64,000 nt of DNA from contig KQ964247.1 in assembly GCA_001566295.1 (NCBI GenBank), forward strand, positions 3,286,001 through 3,350,000, in the 5' to 3' direction. The DNA comes from Microdochium bolleyi (Eukaryota > Ascomycota > Sordariomycetes > Xylariales > Microdochiaceae). Under the pieces are notes generated by a model, which saw only the letters and a list, made by a program, of their open reading frames with translations, was not told where the DNA came from and did not search any database. Of this stretch, positions 50,707-61,609 are shown one piece after another (the first letter of the stretch is position 1; each line of letters begins with the position of its first letter). The position numbers and the translations under genes are program-made.

Positions 50707-52518
50707 CTAGGGATTCCCGAGCTCGGCTTTCCAGCTCTCACCGAGTCGCGTGATAATCCGCTGTACCGGCCACCCCGTCATCTTCTGGCACGCAGTCAGG
50801 TGGCGGACGATGTCGTTCTGCACGGCCTCACTGCGAATAAACCTGCCGCCTGAGGGTCACCAAGTACCTGTCAGTCAAGGCCACACCCCGAACGCCCGGC
50901 TGAAAGAAGTCGTGCCGTGGCCTGGGTAGACTTACAGAAAGACATTGGCCCGAAGGCATTCACAATCACGGCGGGGCTGTTGGAGGTGAACGCCAGGCCA
51001 CACACCTCCATCGCTGCAGCCTCAAGAAAGTCCTCACGGTTGACTGACTCGCAGAAGCCGGACTTGTAGAGCGAGGCAAGCCCGATCAAGTCTCCTAGCT
51101 GCGCCCTGCTCAGCGGTCCAGATGCCAGGGCACTAAGCGCTATCAGAAAGTAGTGCCACGCAGCAGCTTGCGAAAAGTCAGCAACGGAAGAGGCCCACGA
51201 GACAAACTGGGAAAGAGTTATACCATGGCAATCCTGCAGCACTCGAACTGTAGGCAGGCTTGGGGCAGTCTCTCTGCTGGCAGCCCTGGAGAACGGAAAT
51301 ACGAACGGTGGGACATGTTCGATCCAGTTCCGCAGTGACCGCACCCAAGAAGCGTACCATGCGTCCTCTGTTCGTGGTACACTGCTGCCGAAGATACCAT
51401 TGATGATATTGCCTAGGATGGTAGAAATGTTGTTAAGATGATCGTGGTCACTTCCCGTGGCGCTTGGCGGGATGTAAGTCGACGCAAGATCGATCTTGAG
51501 CGGACACTCGCCAAAGAGACTGAAGGTGATGTCCTCGCGCAGATAGTTCCAAAATCCCTGTATGAGCAACCTGCCCGTGGTGAGATGCCGCTGTTCGAAG
51601 CCGCCGTGGGGCTGCGAGGCGAGGGAGTAGGCACCTCGCAGGTGTCTGTTCGGGTCTGAATCTTCTGATCGGCAAGAATAAAAGTGACAGTCAGCCTGCG
51701 CACAGGAAGGAAGGTCGTGGTCACGGCCGCACGTACCGGCAAGAATCTCGTACGATCTCAACAGACAAGTCGCAGCCAGCGCAATCCCGCTCTCCAGTAG
51801 TCTCTTGTCTACCTCCGTCAGCCCGATCAACGCACGGATACACGCTCCATGGTACACCTCGGCCGCGGGCCGCGCAGAAGGCATCGTGGTCTTGGCGATG
51901 TGCATTGCTGATAGCGCCATGAGCGCGTTGAACAACAGCGGCTCGTCGAGTGCGAGAACGGGGACCTGCACGCCAAAGTGGCCGTCGCCGTCGCTCAAGT
52001 CATACCACGGGGCGAGCGCAGTGATGTAGTGCTGGAAGAAGTCTGCTGCTTGTGATGTGCGTAGTGCTTCGCACGGCGAGACGGCTGTCGCTGTTGCGTC
52101 TGGATCATGCTGGTGCTTCTTCTTGGCTGCCGCTGCCCCCGCCGCAGCTGTCACGGGGTGTTCTCTCTGGATCTGGATCTCGCGCTGTCTCGTGTCGCAG
52201 AACCGACCGGCTCTGGAACACTGCCCGCAGACAGGACGAGCCTCGTCGCCTGCCAGGCCAGTCAGCACTGTACGCTATGAGCATGAGCCAAAGGTTGCCC
52301 GGCTGGTGCGATTATTCACATTTGACCTTGCGGTGGCGACATGTGTTGCTGCTCAAGGTCGTCAGCTATTCAAGGCCGTGGTAAGGCGTCAATCAGATTG
52401 GAGCAAGCAGCCGGATGGCGTCCGCGTACCATGCTGATGTTGTATTGTCAGCCACTGGGTTTTGTGCAGTGAACACGAGAAGAAGTGACTTACAAGATCT
52501 CTTGAACACGCGGGGCAT
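50707..52518 (-). CDS. Zn2Cys6 fungal transcription factor, probable micro-exon
   Basis: Six exons in transcript order: 52518-52494, 52433-52430 (4 bases), 52348-52320, 52249-51737, 51664-50936, 50849-50707; total 480 residues in one frame. Introns are 60, 81, 70, 72 and 86 bases, all GT-AG. The start MPRVFKRS is typical of the class. The zinc cluster is Cys10-x2-Cys13-x6-Cys20-x6-Cys27-x2-Cys30-x6-Cys37, an exact Zn2Cys6 spacing, which needs the micro-exon for Cys10. The fungal-specific middle region follows with motifs such as FFQHYITALAPWYDL, ALSAMHIAKT and DPNRHLRGAYSLA; the last exon, ending RLGESWKAELGNP, matches the C-terminus of related factors. It should bind DNA as a regulator of nearby or distant genes; targets unknown. 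The 72-base intron has no stop and could be retained. An alternative 25-base second exon (52454-52430) is also in frame but needs a 39-base intron. Confidence 0.82.
52430..52433 (-). other. Candidate 4-base micro-exon (CATG) of the Zn2Cys6 gene
   Basis: On the minus strand the four bases lie between an acceptor ATCAG (with branch-like GCTGAC 17 bases before the exon) and a donor GTACGC. Inclusion turns TCT-T plus C-AAC into TCT TCA TGC AAC, giving Ser-Ser-Cys-Asn-Thr-Cys. Without it neither available acceptor (GAG or GAGCAG) joins in the correct frame. Seen in the sequence; its use in the mRNA is inferred. Confidence 0.6.
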
Positions 52519-52910
52519 CTTTCACACGACTGCAAAGGGCGAAGCGCGTTGCTGGGCTCCTGTTGTCAGATTTTCCTGGTTGGTGAAGGCGAGAGTGTGG
52601 AGATTCGGACACTTTATGGGAGGAACAACATGATGTCCAGACACTGTCATTTGAAAGTCATCTTACAAATCAAAGAGTTTGTGGTCATTGCTGTGCTTTT
52701 GTTCTTCATACTTTAGTGCACTCTATGGTGAAACCAGAACCCAAGTAACGCTATGTAGTACTTTTCGCTCAAGATGCGAGGCCAGAAATCGACGTTACCA
52801 GGATTGGACGATGCAATGTTATTTTCCCTGCCTAAATTACAGATTCCATTGCGACATTAAACCCCGAAACTCCAGTCAATTCATCATGCCTTTGCGTCTC
52901 CACGACCCGC
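52519..52910. other. Intergenic region upstream of the Zn2Cys6 gene
   Basis: The 392 bases hold the promoter of the Zn2Cys6 gene and the 3' end of eIF3a, both minus-strand genes. T/A-rich near 52640-52720. No gene is supported. Confidence 0.5.
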
Positions 52911-55900
52911 CTATTTGTCACGAAGGTGACGGGGAACCCACTTGCCAGCACCTCCGGAAGGCTTCAGAGTCTCACCACCGGAAGCCTGGGACGGTTCAGC
53001 GGCAACGGGAGCCGCCGCCGGAGCACTCTGTTCGTCGCCGTTGGACCCGCCAGTGGCCCTGGCTGCCTCACGGTCACGCCACGAGGGCTTGCTGCCCGCG
53101 AGGGCCAAGCGAGGAGGACCGCCGCTCGCAGGACGCTCAGTTGGCTCTGGCCGCTGGTAGGCCGAGGCACGTGGTGGAGGAGTTTGGCGCTCGAATGAGC
53201 GTTCGGTCTGGCGCTCGGGCGCAGGCCTCTCAGCGAGTGTTCGCTCGGGAGCTGGAGCTGGAGCTGGAGCTGGAGCTGAGCCACCAGCGGCGGCCTTGGC
53301 AGCCTCACGCTCGCGCCACGATGGCTTCGAGCCAGCAAGAGCGAGCTTGGGAGGGCCGCCAGCCGAAGGGTTGGAGTCTGAGCGGTCCATAAGCACCGCT
53401 TCGCGACGGGGAGGTACAGCCCGCTCGCGCTCGCGCTCCTCTCTCCTCCGAGCCATAGCTTCTTCCTCTCTTCTGGCTTGGAGGGCAGCCTTCTCAAGTG
53501 ATTCTTGACGCTCAGCCTCTCTCTGCTCCTTGAGTCTGGCAAACTCGGCCTTCTGTGCCTCGACTCTGCGCTCGCGTTCCTGCTTCTCGCGCTCAGCCCT
53601 CTCCTCGGCTTCGCGAAGGGCACGCTCCTGCTCCTCACGCTCTCTCTTCTCACGCATCTTGCGCTCGCGGTACTCCTTTCTGCGAGCAGAAATCTGCTTC
53701 TCAAGCTCGCGCTCAGCATCGCGCTGGCGCTTCTCGAATTCGTCACGACGACGCTCGTGGAGGGACTTGCGGTAGGCGTCAAAGTGAGGCATGAGACGAG
53801 TCAGGCGGTGCTTCAGCTCGACGCTCTCTTTGTGTTTCTCCTTCGATTCCTTGAGCGTCTCAACCTTCATCTTCTCGTACGCGGCGTGGTCACGCTCGCG
53901 CTGAGCGGCGTAATCATCGGCCAACTTCTTGGCTTCCTCCTTGCGGAAAGCTCTTTCAAGATGGTCCATGCGTCTGGCAATGATGCGAACCTTCTCGTTG
54001 ATGTCGTTCTTCTCACGCTCCAACTGAGCAAGTTTCATGGCACGGATCGTGTTGCTATCCACAGCATCCAGATCCTCCACGTCAATATCGATGGCGTTGG
54101 GGCCAATCTTGAGGTCCGCAATCTGCTTCTTAAGCTCGTCACGGCGAACACGGTCTCTCTCATCTTTGAGACGCTTCTCCTCACGGTCTTTCTGCTCTTG
54201 AGCGAGACGACGCTCCTCGGCCTCGGCAAGAGCCTGCTCCTGGAGACGCTTCAGACGGGCCTTCTCCTTGTCCTTCTTGGCCTGAGCCTCGGAAGCCTCA
54301 GTCTTGCGCTTCTGGATGATCTCCTTGCGGGCAAGGGTTTCGAGATGCTCCTTCTCAGCACCAGCCTGGGCACGAGCAAGAGCAGCCTCGCGGGCAGCAA
54401 CCTGTTGCTTCTGGAATGTAGGATCAATGTAGAAGCAGGTTGTGTGCAGCGTGTTTGCAAGTCTAGTGAGCTGAGTGCGGACAATTTCAGAAGGCGTGCT
54501 CTGCAGGCGCTGGACACTGCCAGTCTGGCTCTCGGCGGAGCCAGCGGCCGAGCCGGAGTGAACAGCCTTGGAGGAGGCGAAGACGTCCTTGACGAAGCTG
54601 AGGGCGCCGGTGGCGTGATCCATGCGAACGGACAGATCGCCCTTCTTGTTTCCGTTCATGATGAACTTCTCGATGGTGCCGCGGCTGATCTGGAAGGGCT
54701 CGGGGAACTGGGCAAGACTCTCGACGAAGGAGAAGTCGACAGTCTCGTACACCTGGGACAGCTGCTGGAACAGGCGGGTGAGAATGACCTGCTGGAGAGG
54801 GAGAATATACTTCTCCATCTCAGCGTCGGCTCCAATCTTGGCCAGGATGGGCGAGATCTTCTGGCAAATGGAGAGAGGGTGGAAGTCAACCTCTAGAATG
54901 TTGTAGAGGTCACGAATCTCAGGTCTAGCACGCTTCAGCAGAGACTTGGCCAGGGCGTCGCGGAAGAGGCCATTGCGAGTAGGGGCAGTGTTCATGCCGA
55001 GCAAGTGAGTGAGGCGCGAGTTCTTGTTCTTCTTGGCCTCGTCGAAGTCGACCATGGCACCCCGCGATCTGGAAGTGCTGATGACTGGGATGGAGAGAGC
55101 CGATAGAACGACGAAGGACGCCGCTTTCTGGAGATCAGCCTCCGAGGCAGCGGGGTTGTCGGCTTTCTTGCCCTGGCCAGTGGCAACGAGGACGGAAGCC
55201 TGACGCAAGAGGTTGTAGTAGCGCGACCAGGCGGCGGCGTGGAAGAGGTAGTTCTCGCCGACAAGGAAGATGCGGGTGAGCTTCTCGTAGTAGTTGGCCA
55301 TCATGATGTTCTTGGCAGGGCGCTTGCTCAGGTTGAGCAAGGTGTGGATGTCCTCGACGCTACGGAAAGCCTCCTGCCACAACTCGAGCTCCACGGCGAC
55401 GTTGAGCTGCTGGAAGCGAGTCTCGAGGTGGCGCTGCAGGGTATCAGGGTCGTTAAGGTTGATGGCATGCATCTGCGTCGAGTACTTGGCGGCAGTCTGG
55501 ACATGGTTGCGGAGTAGCTCGCACAGGCGGCGGAACTCGGTCTTCCTCTGGTATTTCTGGCAGAAGTCGAAGGCCTGCGTGGCAGTAGCCTGGTAAAGGA
55601 GCTCAAGCCTGGCGTTGTTGCGCAGGATGTCCAGAACGGTCCTGTACGCCTCCCAAAGGAACTTGAGCCATGGTGTGACGACGGCGCGCTCGGTTCGGTC
55701 GCGGGACTGCTCGCCGGAGACGGTGGCGAGGAGGATGGACTCGGGGGTTTCGCTAGCTTCGAGATCTTCGACGCTGTCGCTCGCGGTGGCCTCGATGCTG
55801 GACTGGACCTCGTCGGCCTTCTTTTGGGCAGCGGTGACCTTCTCGACGGAAAGCTCGATGAACTTCTTGAGGACGAGCTCGATGGTGCTGATGTTCGTGT

Positions 55901-56144
55901 TCTGGGCGATGTTCTTGTACGAGTAGAGGGCGTCCTTGGCGAGCTTTCCCTTCTTCAGTTCGACAGAGAGCTCGACCAAAAGGAGCATCACCGGCTCCAG
56001 CGAGGCGATCGGGACATTGCGGGACCGTTTCGATGTGATGTGGTCGTGAAGCAGAGTGAGGGCGGCGGGGGTCTGGTTGACGCCGATGAGCTCGTGCGCC
56101 CGCTTGAGAACATTCTCAGGCTTCTGATGCGGCGGAGGCGGCAT
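52911..56144 (-). CDS. tif32: Translation initiation factor eIF3 subunit a
   Basis: A single uninterrupted frame encodes 1077 residues. The N-terminus [21 protein letters not shown] is typical of eIF3a and the first half is helical repeats leading to the PCI module near residues 330-510 ([39 protein letters not shown] winged helix). The second half is a very long Glu/Lys/Arg-rich coiled coil with many [17 protein letters not shown] segments. The C-terminus has two copies of a [15 protein letters not shown] motif, a Pro-Ala run ([11 protein letters not shown]) and ends in WVPRHLRDK. eIF3a is the scaffold of eIF3, binding the 40S subunit and eIF3b/c/g/i. ATG 56144 was chosen: upstream in-frame Met codons are followed by Pro/Thr/Ser-rich leader-like sequence. 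A 463-codon antisense frame inside is a codon-bias shadow. Confidence 0.97.
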   Translation of the reverse strand: MPPPPHQKPENVLKRAHELIGVNQTPAALTLLHDHITSKRSRNVPIASLEPVMLLLVELSVELKKGKLAKDALYSYKNIAQNTNISTIELVLKKFIELSVEKVTAAQKKADEVQSSIEATASDSVEDLEASETPESILLATVSGEQSRDRTERAVVTPWLKFLWEAYRTVLDILRNNARLELLYQATATQAFDFCQKYQRKTEFRRLCELLRNHVQTAAKYSTQMHAINLNDPDTLQRHLETRFQQLNVAVELELWQEAFRSVEDIHTLLNLSKRPAKNIMMANYYEKLTRIFLVGENYLFHAAAWSRYYNLLRQASVLVATGQGKKADNPAASEADLQKAASFVVLSALSIPVISTSRSRGAMVDFDEAKKNKNSRLTHLLGMNTAPTRNGLFRDALAKSLLKRARPEIRDLYNILEVDFHPLSICQKISPILAKIGADAEMEKYILPLQQVILTRLFQQLSQVYETVDFSFVESLAQFPEPFQISRGTIEKFIMNGNKKGDLSVRMDHATGALSFVKDVFASSKAVHSGSAAGSAESQTGSVQRLQSTPSEIVRTQLTRLANTLHTTCFYIDPTFQKQQVAAREAALARAQAGAEKEHLETLARKEIIQKRKTEASEAQAKKDKEKARLKRLQEQALAEAEERRLAQEQKDREEKRLKDERDRVRRDELKKQIADLKIGPNAIDIDVEDLDAVDSNTIRAMKLAQLEREKNDINEKVRIIARRMDHLERAFRKEEAKKLADDYAAQRERDHAAYEKMKVETLKESKEKHKESVELKHRLTRLMPHFDAYRKSLHERRRDEFEKRQRDAERELEKQISARRKEYRERKMREKREREEQERALREAEERAEREKQERERRVEAQKAEFARLKEQREAERQESLEKAALQARREEEAMARRREERERERAVPPRREAVLMDRSDSNPSAGGPPKLALAGSKPSWREREAAKAAAGGSAPAPAPAPAPERTLAERPAPERQTERSFERQTPPPRASAYQRPEPTERPASGGPPRLALAGSKPSWRDREAARATGGSNGDEQSAPAAAPVAAEPSQASGGETLKPSGGAGKWVPRHLRDK

Positions 56145-58381
56145 GATGGGCAATCTCCTTGATGGAACGACCAGAGGCAGGAGACTGGCTGGTGTTGCTG
56201 TTGAGGCCGTAGGCCGGAGATGACGTGGAGGGGTGGTCAGGCGAAGATTTTCGTAAATCGTGTATCTTTGTGGGCGTTTGGATTTTGGCGGGGTTCTTGT
56301 GGCTAAGCGCATCCCAGCCAAGTGAGCCACGGCCACGTGATTGAGCTGTGGCTCCCTTCTTATCAGAGATAAGAGGAACAAAACACCAGACGCCCGCCCT
56401 ATGGAAGCGGTCCCTCTAGGTCCATGTATCTACAGACCACATCCCGTATCTGTCATCGCATCTGTTGTGTAGGGGGCGATGAGCACAGGCAACTGCGCAG
56501 TACCGTGCTGACACCTGGATGCCTGGCATTCTCCATGACTTATCGGAGGCGTGTTGTTCTTTGCTGTCCTTTGCACCTGTTGCCCAATGACTACCCTATG
56601 GGACACCACGTACCTTGATGCACAGGAGGCATGGAGAGCATTCCAAGGGTGCATCATGTAGTTCTCAGGCTCCTGTCAAGCCCATCCGTACCTGGAGTAT
56701 TTGAACGTCTTGCCCAATTCTCCCACTATGTGTACCAACTCGCCACCCCACTTCAAGTCCTCACCACCATCAGTTGGTGCAGATGCAGCATCCCCAAGGA
56801 CTGGGGACAACAACTCGTGAGTGGCTACGAAGACCACAGCCGACAATTTGCCCTGATTATTTCCTGGAACGATACTCAGCAGCGTTCAAGGGTGTCTTAT
56901 TGTTCAAATGATTCGCCAACTCTGGCGGCACTTATTGCTCGGCCGCGATATCGCATCTTTAGTCCACTTATCACCAGGGAAGATTTCAACATCTCCAAAG
57001 GAGGACTCGTAGGCTTCATTTTCATGCATTGCATGCTCTACACAGTCCTGCGTATGCTCGCTACAGAAGTCTCAGACGCCACGATCGGTGCTCCTTGTGG
57101 CTCTGGCGTAAATTGTATATGGTTACCAGCAGGTAGTCGACTGAGCTATCGCCCTAGCCCCAGCATCGCGCCAGCTCGAGAGATTCTCTCTTTTCAACCA
57201 GTCACAGTGCGCGCGCGGTTGCCAGGCCAAGACACGACGCTCTGTGGCTCTCGTGCCAAAAAGTCGCTGAGTCAGTCCAGCTCGCCCGGGCTGCTCACGG
57301 CAGAGGTTCCGTCCTAATCCGGGGCAGACCACAACGAAGACGGGACAGAAAGCCTTTCTACACCACATCCCGATGTATTTGATCGACAACGACCGCAGAT
57401 CAACTCCATCCCCAAGTCCCTACAGGATCATGCGGCTCCTCAATAACATGCCTGCACGAAGTATTAGGGCTCTCGGCAAGATCTGGAGTCATCAGTGCGG
57501 TGCCCACACCTCGCGCAGACCCCAGTGCTGCTCAGGAACCGTGCAATCTCCGAGGCCGACTGAACCTGGACAGGTCGAGGCCCCAGAGGTGCTCGCGATC
57601 AGGGGGCTGCTAGAATCCTACTAACGCGACACGGCTGCACGGTCACGCACAGCACGATAGCACCCCGTTAGCATGCGGTGGCAGCCGCGGTGGAGATGGA
57701 GTTAACGTTCAATTTCCCACAGGCGCTGCACGGAAACGGAGTCCACGCCCGAGGCCCTGGCAGAGCAGGTGCACCCTTGCAGCGCCGCTGGTGCTGAGGC
57801 CCGCCTCCGACTCGTGCGTCTGCCCTTTCTGTCCCAGTGTTTCCCAGCCCCTGGTCTCTCCTCTCCTCCCCAAACTCCCCTTACTCTCGCCCGCGAGCTG
57901 CTCTCCTCCACCTCTGCACGTCCCTGTTGCGAGCTGCCATCCCATATTCTCTCCTTCACGCCAGGCTCTCCCCCCTCGTCCGATCGCTCGCCCTCTGTCC
58001 TCCAGGCCTCACCTCGTCGTCGTCGCCCGACCTCGTCCACGATCCCTTCGGCTGCTCGCAATTGTAAGTCGACTCATCTTTCAATTGGCATTGCTACGCT
58101 CGTCGAGCCGACCAATCTCGTTCGCATTTGGCCCCTGCGCCCGGCCTCCCCTATCCAGTAGCATCACAGTTCGTTTGCAATTCGACGCGACAACTTGGGC
58201 TCCCCCACGACTCAATTGCGGCAGCAGTTCCGCCTTGTCCTGAGTATCATAGCTGACACACGCTCGCCCAGCATATTCTCTAGTCCGGACCACTCCTCAG
58301 TTCGCGTGCGATCCATTCTTGTCCTCGTCACCTTTGGCCCTCTTCCTTCAGCGATAATACCCATCGATACATTCTTTCAAC
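56145..58381. other. Divergent intergenic region between eIF3a and G-gamma
   Basis: This 2.2 kb holds the eIF3a promoter and the G-gamma promoter and leader. A 228-codon frame on + (56631-57317) has no domain or Kozak support and I do not call it. From about 57.8 to 58.06 kb the + strand is T/C-rich, and a leader intron from GTAAGT at 58064 to CACAG at 58169 is plausible. Confidence 0.5.
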
Positions 58382-58736
58382 ATGCCTGCCTACACTTCTC
58401 GTGATGTCGGCGACCCGTCGCAGATCAAGAAGAACAAGCAATCGATGGCCGACCTGAAGCTGCGCCGCCTGACAGAGCTCAACAACCGCCTCCGCGAGGA
58501 CCTGGAGCGTGAGAGGATACCAGTTTCGCAGGCTTCTAAGAGGTTAGTCTCCGTGACTGCACATTACCGCTACGCGTGGAACGTACCAGGCGACTTTCAC
58601 TAACACTATGAACAGCATCATCGCGTACTGCAACAACACCCGGGACTACATGGTTCCTTCGGTATGGGGCGCCGTGCCACGCGGCGAGGACCCCTACGCT
58701 CCTCAGCAGAGCGGCGGCTGCTGCTTGGTCATGTAA
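58382..58736 (+). CDS. gng-1: Heterotrimeric G-protein gamma subunit
   Basis: Exons 58382-58542 and 58616-58736 (73-base intron, GTTAGT donor) give 93 residues. The sequence has an N-terminal SRDVGDPSQIKKNKQSMADL, a helical stretch KLRRLTELNNRLREDLERERIP and a GGL domain with AYCNNTRDYMVPSVWGAV. It ends in GGCCLVM, so the last four residues C-L-V-M form a CaaX prenylation signal, with a second Cys just before it as possible palmitoylation site. The size and the tail are typical of fungal G-gamma (GNG-1/GpgA). It pairs with G-beta and anchors the dimer to the plasma membrane in pheromone and nutrient signalling. An upstream T/C-rich leader with a likely intron (58064-58169) precedes the ATG. 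Confidence 0.96.
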
Positions 58737-60341
58737 AACTGATCACAGCTTTGAAAGGACCTAGCGCCGTAGCGCTATGCTTGCGGCCAGTGTCAGGCAA
58801 GCCATGATCTAGCGGAAGCGACCCGTGCGATCACCACTCGAGCCAGCCATCGTGGATCCCAGGAGCATTCGCCACAACGCAGCATCACTTGTTGAACATG
58901 ATAGTCTGCCGCTGTACTTGAAAATGCGGATGTACAGACGACGTTACACATGAGAAGCAACGGAGAAACGACAGACAGGCAGCCAGGATCCGCGAGCAGG
59001 GGTCGGACGACTACATAATTGCCAGACACTCGCCAGGCACATAAGGAGGAGAGACGAGCGTTGATACACAATACCCCCACGGACAGGACGAGACGCATAT
59101 GCCGATGCGAGCTACGCTACATTAATTCTATTTTACGTCTGGGCACCCTGCTCATCTTCACTTGCCACGCCTCTCTGCCGGGTGCTGATGAGCATGGTGT
59201 GGCAGTCAGCCACACGGATGAGTTACTGTAAGAGGTCGCAGGGCAGGAATGGACAAAATTTGGAGAAGCCTTTTCATGTATCTTTTTCTGCTTCCTGTAC
59301 GCCTTTATTGGTTCCTTCCTTCCCTATCCTCTATTTCCTTTATCTGTTTGGCGCGATTGGCCCTGGCCAACGGCGTTGTGGTAGCACATAGCATCAAGTC
59401 AAAAATCCAATGACTAGCAACCACAGCGGACTTTGCGACATGTCGGTTCTTCTGACCATATCCAGCGTAAACGACGCGCACCCCACGCTTCAGAGCAAGC
59501 CGGTGGCATCACATTCCATAGTTCTTGGGCCAGACCTGAAACAACAGAGTGATTACCCTGCCACGCTAGGAGTGGGAGAAAGGGAGCTTGCTTGCTTTTC
59601 ACCTCTGAAGTCCCAATTGACTCAGATTTTGCCGCACACGAAAAAGCATTCTGCCACGTGCCAGCGCCGCACCGGGTTGCGGCTGGGGCTGTCTTGGTCG
59701 TGAGGTGTAAGTATAAGCGAGTGGCTACATCAGGACGTGTAGAAGCGTACGGGGTATGATGACCTGGTCCCAGTTCGTGTGACGTCTTGTTTCCCTCAAG
59801 CTTGTGAGATGGAACGATATCTCGAGATAGAAGCGGCTGCAACGTACTGTATGCGCGGCGCCGAGTCCGCCTGCTGGCAGACATGTGATGGCTGCAATCG
59901 TTGAAGCCCATCTTCCCACCTTGAGACATCTTTTTGCAGTCGCGCTCATCAAGCATCCCTCGAATAGCGTCCTGCGATCTTTGGTCGCTACCAAGAATCA
60001 TCGCGTCCAGCCATGTTCCGGCAAACAATGCACGGCACTGACTGGAGTTTGGGCGCCCCACCATGACATCCCACTTTTGCACAACGGCAGACTGACAACA
60101 CGCTCGTGGCATGCTACACAACCTTCTTGGCCGGCAGTCTTGTATTATTCTTGCCCCTCCCCCTCGCCAGAGACACAAAGTCGGAAAATTTGATACGGCT
60201 GCTGCGAGGCTGTTCGCTGTCTTGTCTCCTGTGTCACGAAGCAGAGACAAAGCCGGCCCGGTTTCCTAATCAGGACACCTCCTCCTTACGCGTTGCTCTA
60301 GGTCTAGAGCTTGAAGCTGGGGAAAAGGGCGGCTTGTGGAC
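58737..60341. other. Intergenic region, no supported gene
   Basis: 1.6 kb between G-gamma and the Rdx-like gene, both on +. A 278-codon frame on the minus strand (59414-60250) has no domain, an unusual Cys/Arg/Ser/His composition and no introns; it runs into both flanking leaders, so I treat it as chance. T-rich patches near 59280-59345 suit a 3' UTR end. Confidence 0.5.
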
Positions 60342-61109
60342 ATGGAGTCTTCGCCGCCGACGATCGCGATGTCGACGTCCTTGCCGTCGCCGGTGCCCCT
60401 GCCCAGGGTGACTATCCGGTTCTGCACGCAGTGCAAGTGGATGCTCCGGGCGGCTTATGTAGGTACAATTTCACTCACGTGCTGTCTGTGGTCATTGCGA
60501 GGTCTGGCAGGATGAACGTGGAACATACAGTCGACACACATGCCAAGTAACTCTCTACTCAACTCATAGCACTCCCGGGCTGACTAGTGTCTCCTGCAGT
60601 TTGCGCAAGAACTGCTATCTACCTTCTCGACAGCTCTGGGAGAAGTGGCACTCCAGCCGTCCACGGGCGGGACTTTTGTCGTCGAGATAGCATACACTGC
60701 CGAGCAGGCCTCGGCGTCCGCACCGTCGGCGCCTCCAGCTGCGTCAACGCCATCGGATGCTGCCGGTGGTCTGGCCGTCCAGCATCGCGTGCTCTGGGAC
60801 CGCAAGGTCGACGGCGGGTTCCCCGAGACCAAGGAGCTCAAGCGGCGGGTGCGGGACGTCATCGAGCCGGGGCGGAATCTAGGTCACGTGGACAGGGAGT
60901 ATCCAACCCGTGGCAGTGGTGGTGTTGGTGGTGATAGTGCTAGCGATGGTGGTGCTGGCGGAGAGAAGCACGACGGGCAAACAAACAAGGAAGCAGAGGA
61001 GCAGCCGACTGAGGAAGAACTTCAGGGTATCGCCATAGCAGAGGCTGCGATGAAAGCTGCGGCCGGGGTGACGAGCTCGCGGAAGAAGGATTGTGAGGAC
61101 TGTCAGTGA
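60342..61109 (+). CDS. SelW/Rdx-type thioredoxin-like protein with CxxC motif
   Basis: Exons 60342-60458 and 60600-61109 (141-base intron, donor GTAGGT) give 208 residues. The thioredoxin-like fold opens with VTIRFCTQCKWMLRAAY, where Cys28-x2-Cys31 is the redox centre of the SelW/SelT/Rdx12 family; in animals the first or second Cys can be selenocysteine, here both are Cys, as in other fungi. The second exon has FAQELLSTFSTALGEVAL and GGTFVVEIAY, then an Ala/Ser/Pro linker, LWDRKVDGGFPETKELKRRVRDVI (the end of the fold) and an acidic, Gly-rich tail closing with KKDCEDCQ, a second Cys-x2-Cys. The function is probably thiol redox control, substrate unknown. Start: first ATG before the beta strand. 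Neighbours are G-gamma upstream and a membrane protein downstream. Confidence 0.88.
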
Positions 61110-61609
61110 TGGCTACGCGTAACCTTGCTCAGCTGCATTTCACTTTGACGTCTCTTAGGCGTCGCTGGCCGCAAGGATATGCTGCTGGGACTACTCTGAG
61201 TTCCACTGGCATCACCTCATGGTAAAGGGACGCTGGATGTCTGTATTACTTCGTCGAGCAAGAGGGATCTCGAGCAGGAGCACATCCAGACATCGGGCCG
61301 GGATGCTTCAGAGCCCGCCCCACTTGCTTCCAGCACGTCCGAAGCATTCAGGTGGTTCACCTGCTAGCGCCGCGTCAAAGGTCAGACTGCCCGCGTCTTC
61401 AAAATTGCAAGCTTCGTCTTGTTTTCCTATCCTCGGTTGACTCCATAAAGATATAGCTTCGATTGCGAGCCCAATCGTCAGAGCCTCTTCTGCACTCTCA
61501 TCTGGTCCTTTTGCAAAACACTCTGTTCCCAACTGTAGGGCTCCAATCTGATCTGGCCGTGTATGATACCCAACGCCTCATTGCCGGAACAGATCACTTC
61601 CAGGTGGCC
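61110..61609. other. Intergenic region
   Basis: The 500 bases between the Rdx-like gene and the small membrane protein, both on +, hold the 3' flank of the former and promoter of the latter. Nothing else is visible. Confidence 0.5.

Noticed and set aside
53505..54896. 463-codon Leu-rich open frame on + inside eIF3a
   Set aside because: Shadow of the Glu/Lys/Arg-rich coiled coil on the minus strand, whose codons read as Leu/Ser on the other strand; no known domain.
57121..57180. tRNA-like GGGCGATAGCTCAGTCG on the minus strand near 57150
   Set aside because: Resembles an A box but the D-loop lacks GG, no acceptor stem or T-arm can be folded, and no B box follows at the right distance.
59414..60250. 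278-codon open frame on the minus strand before the Rdx-like gene
   Set aside because: No recognisable motif, Cys/His/Ser/Arg-rich, overlaps leader of the next gene.
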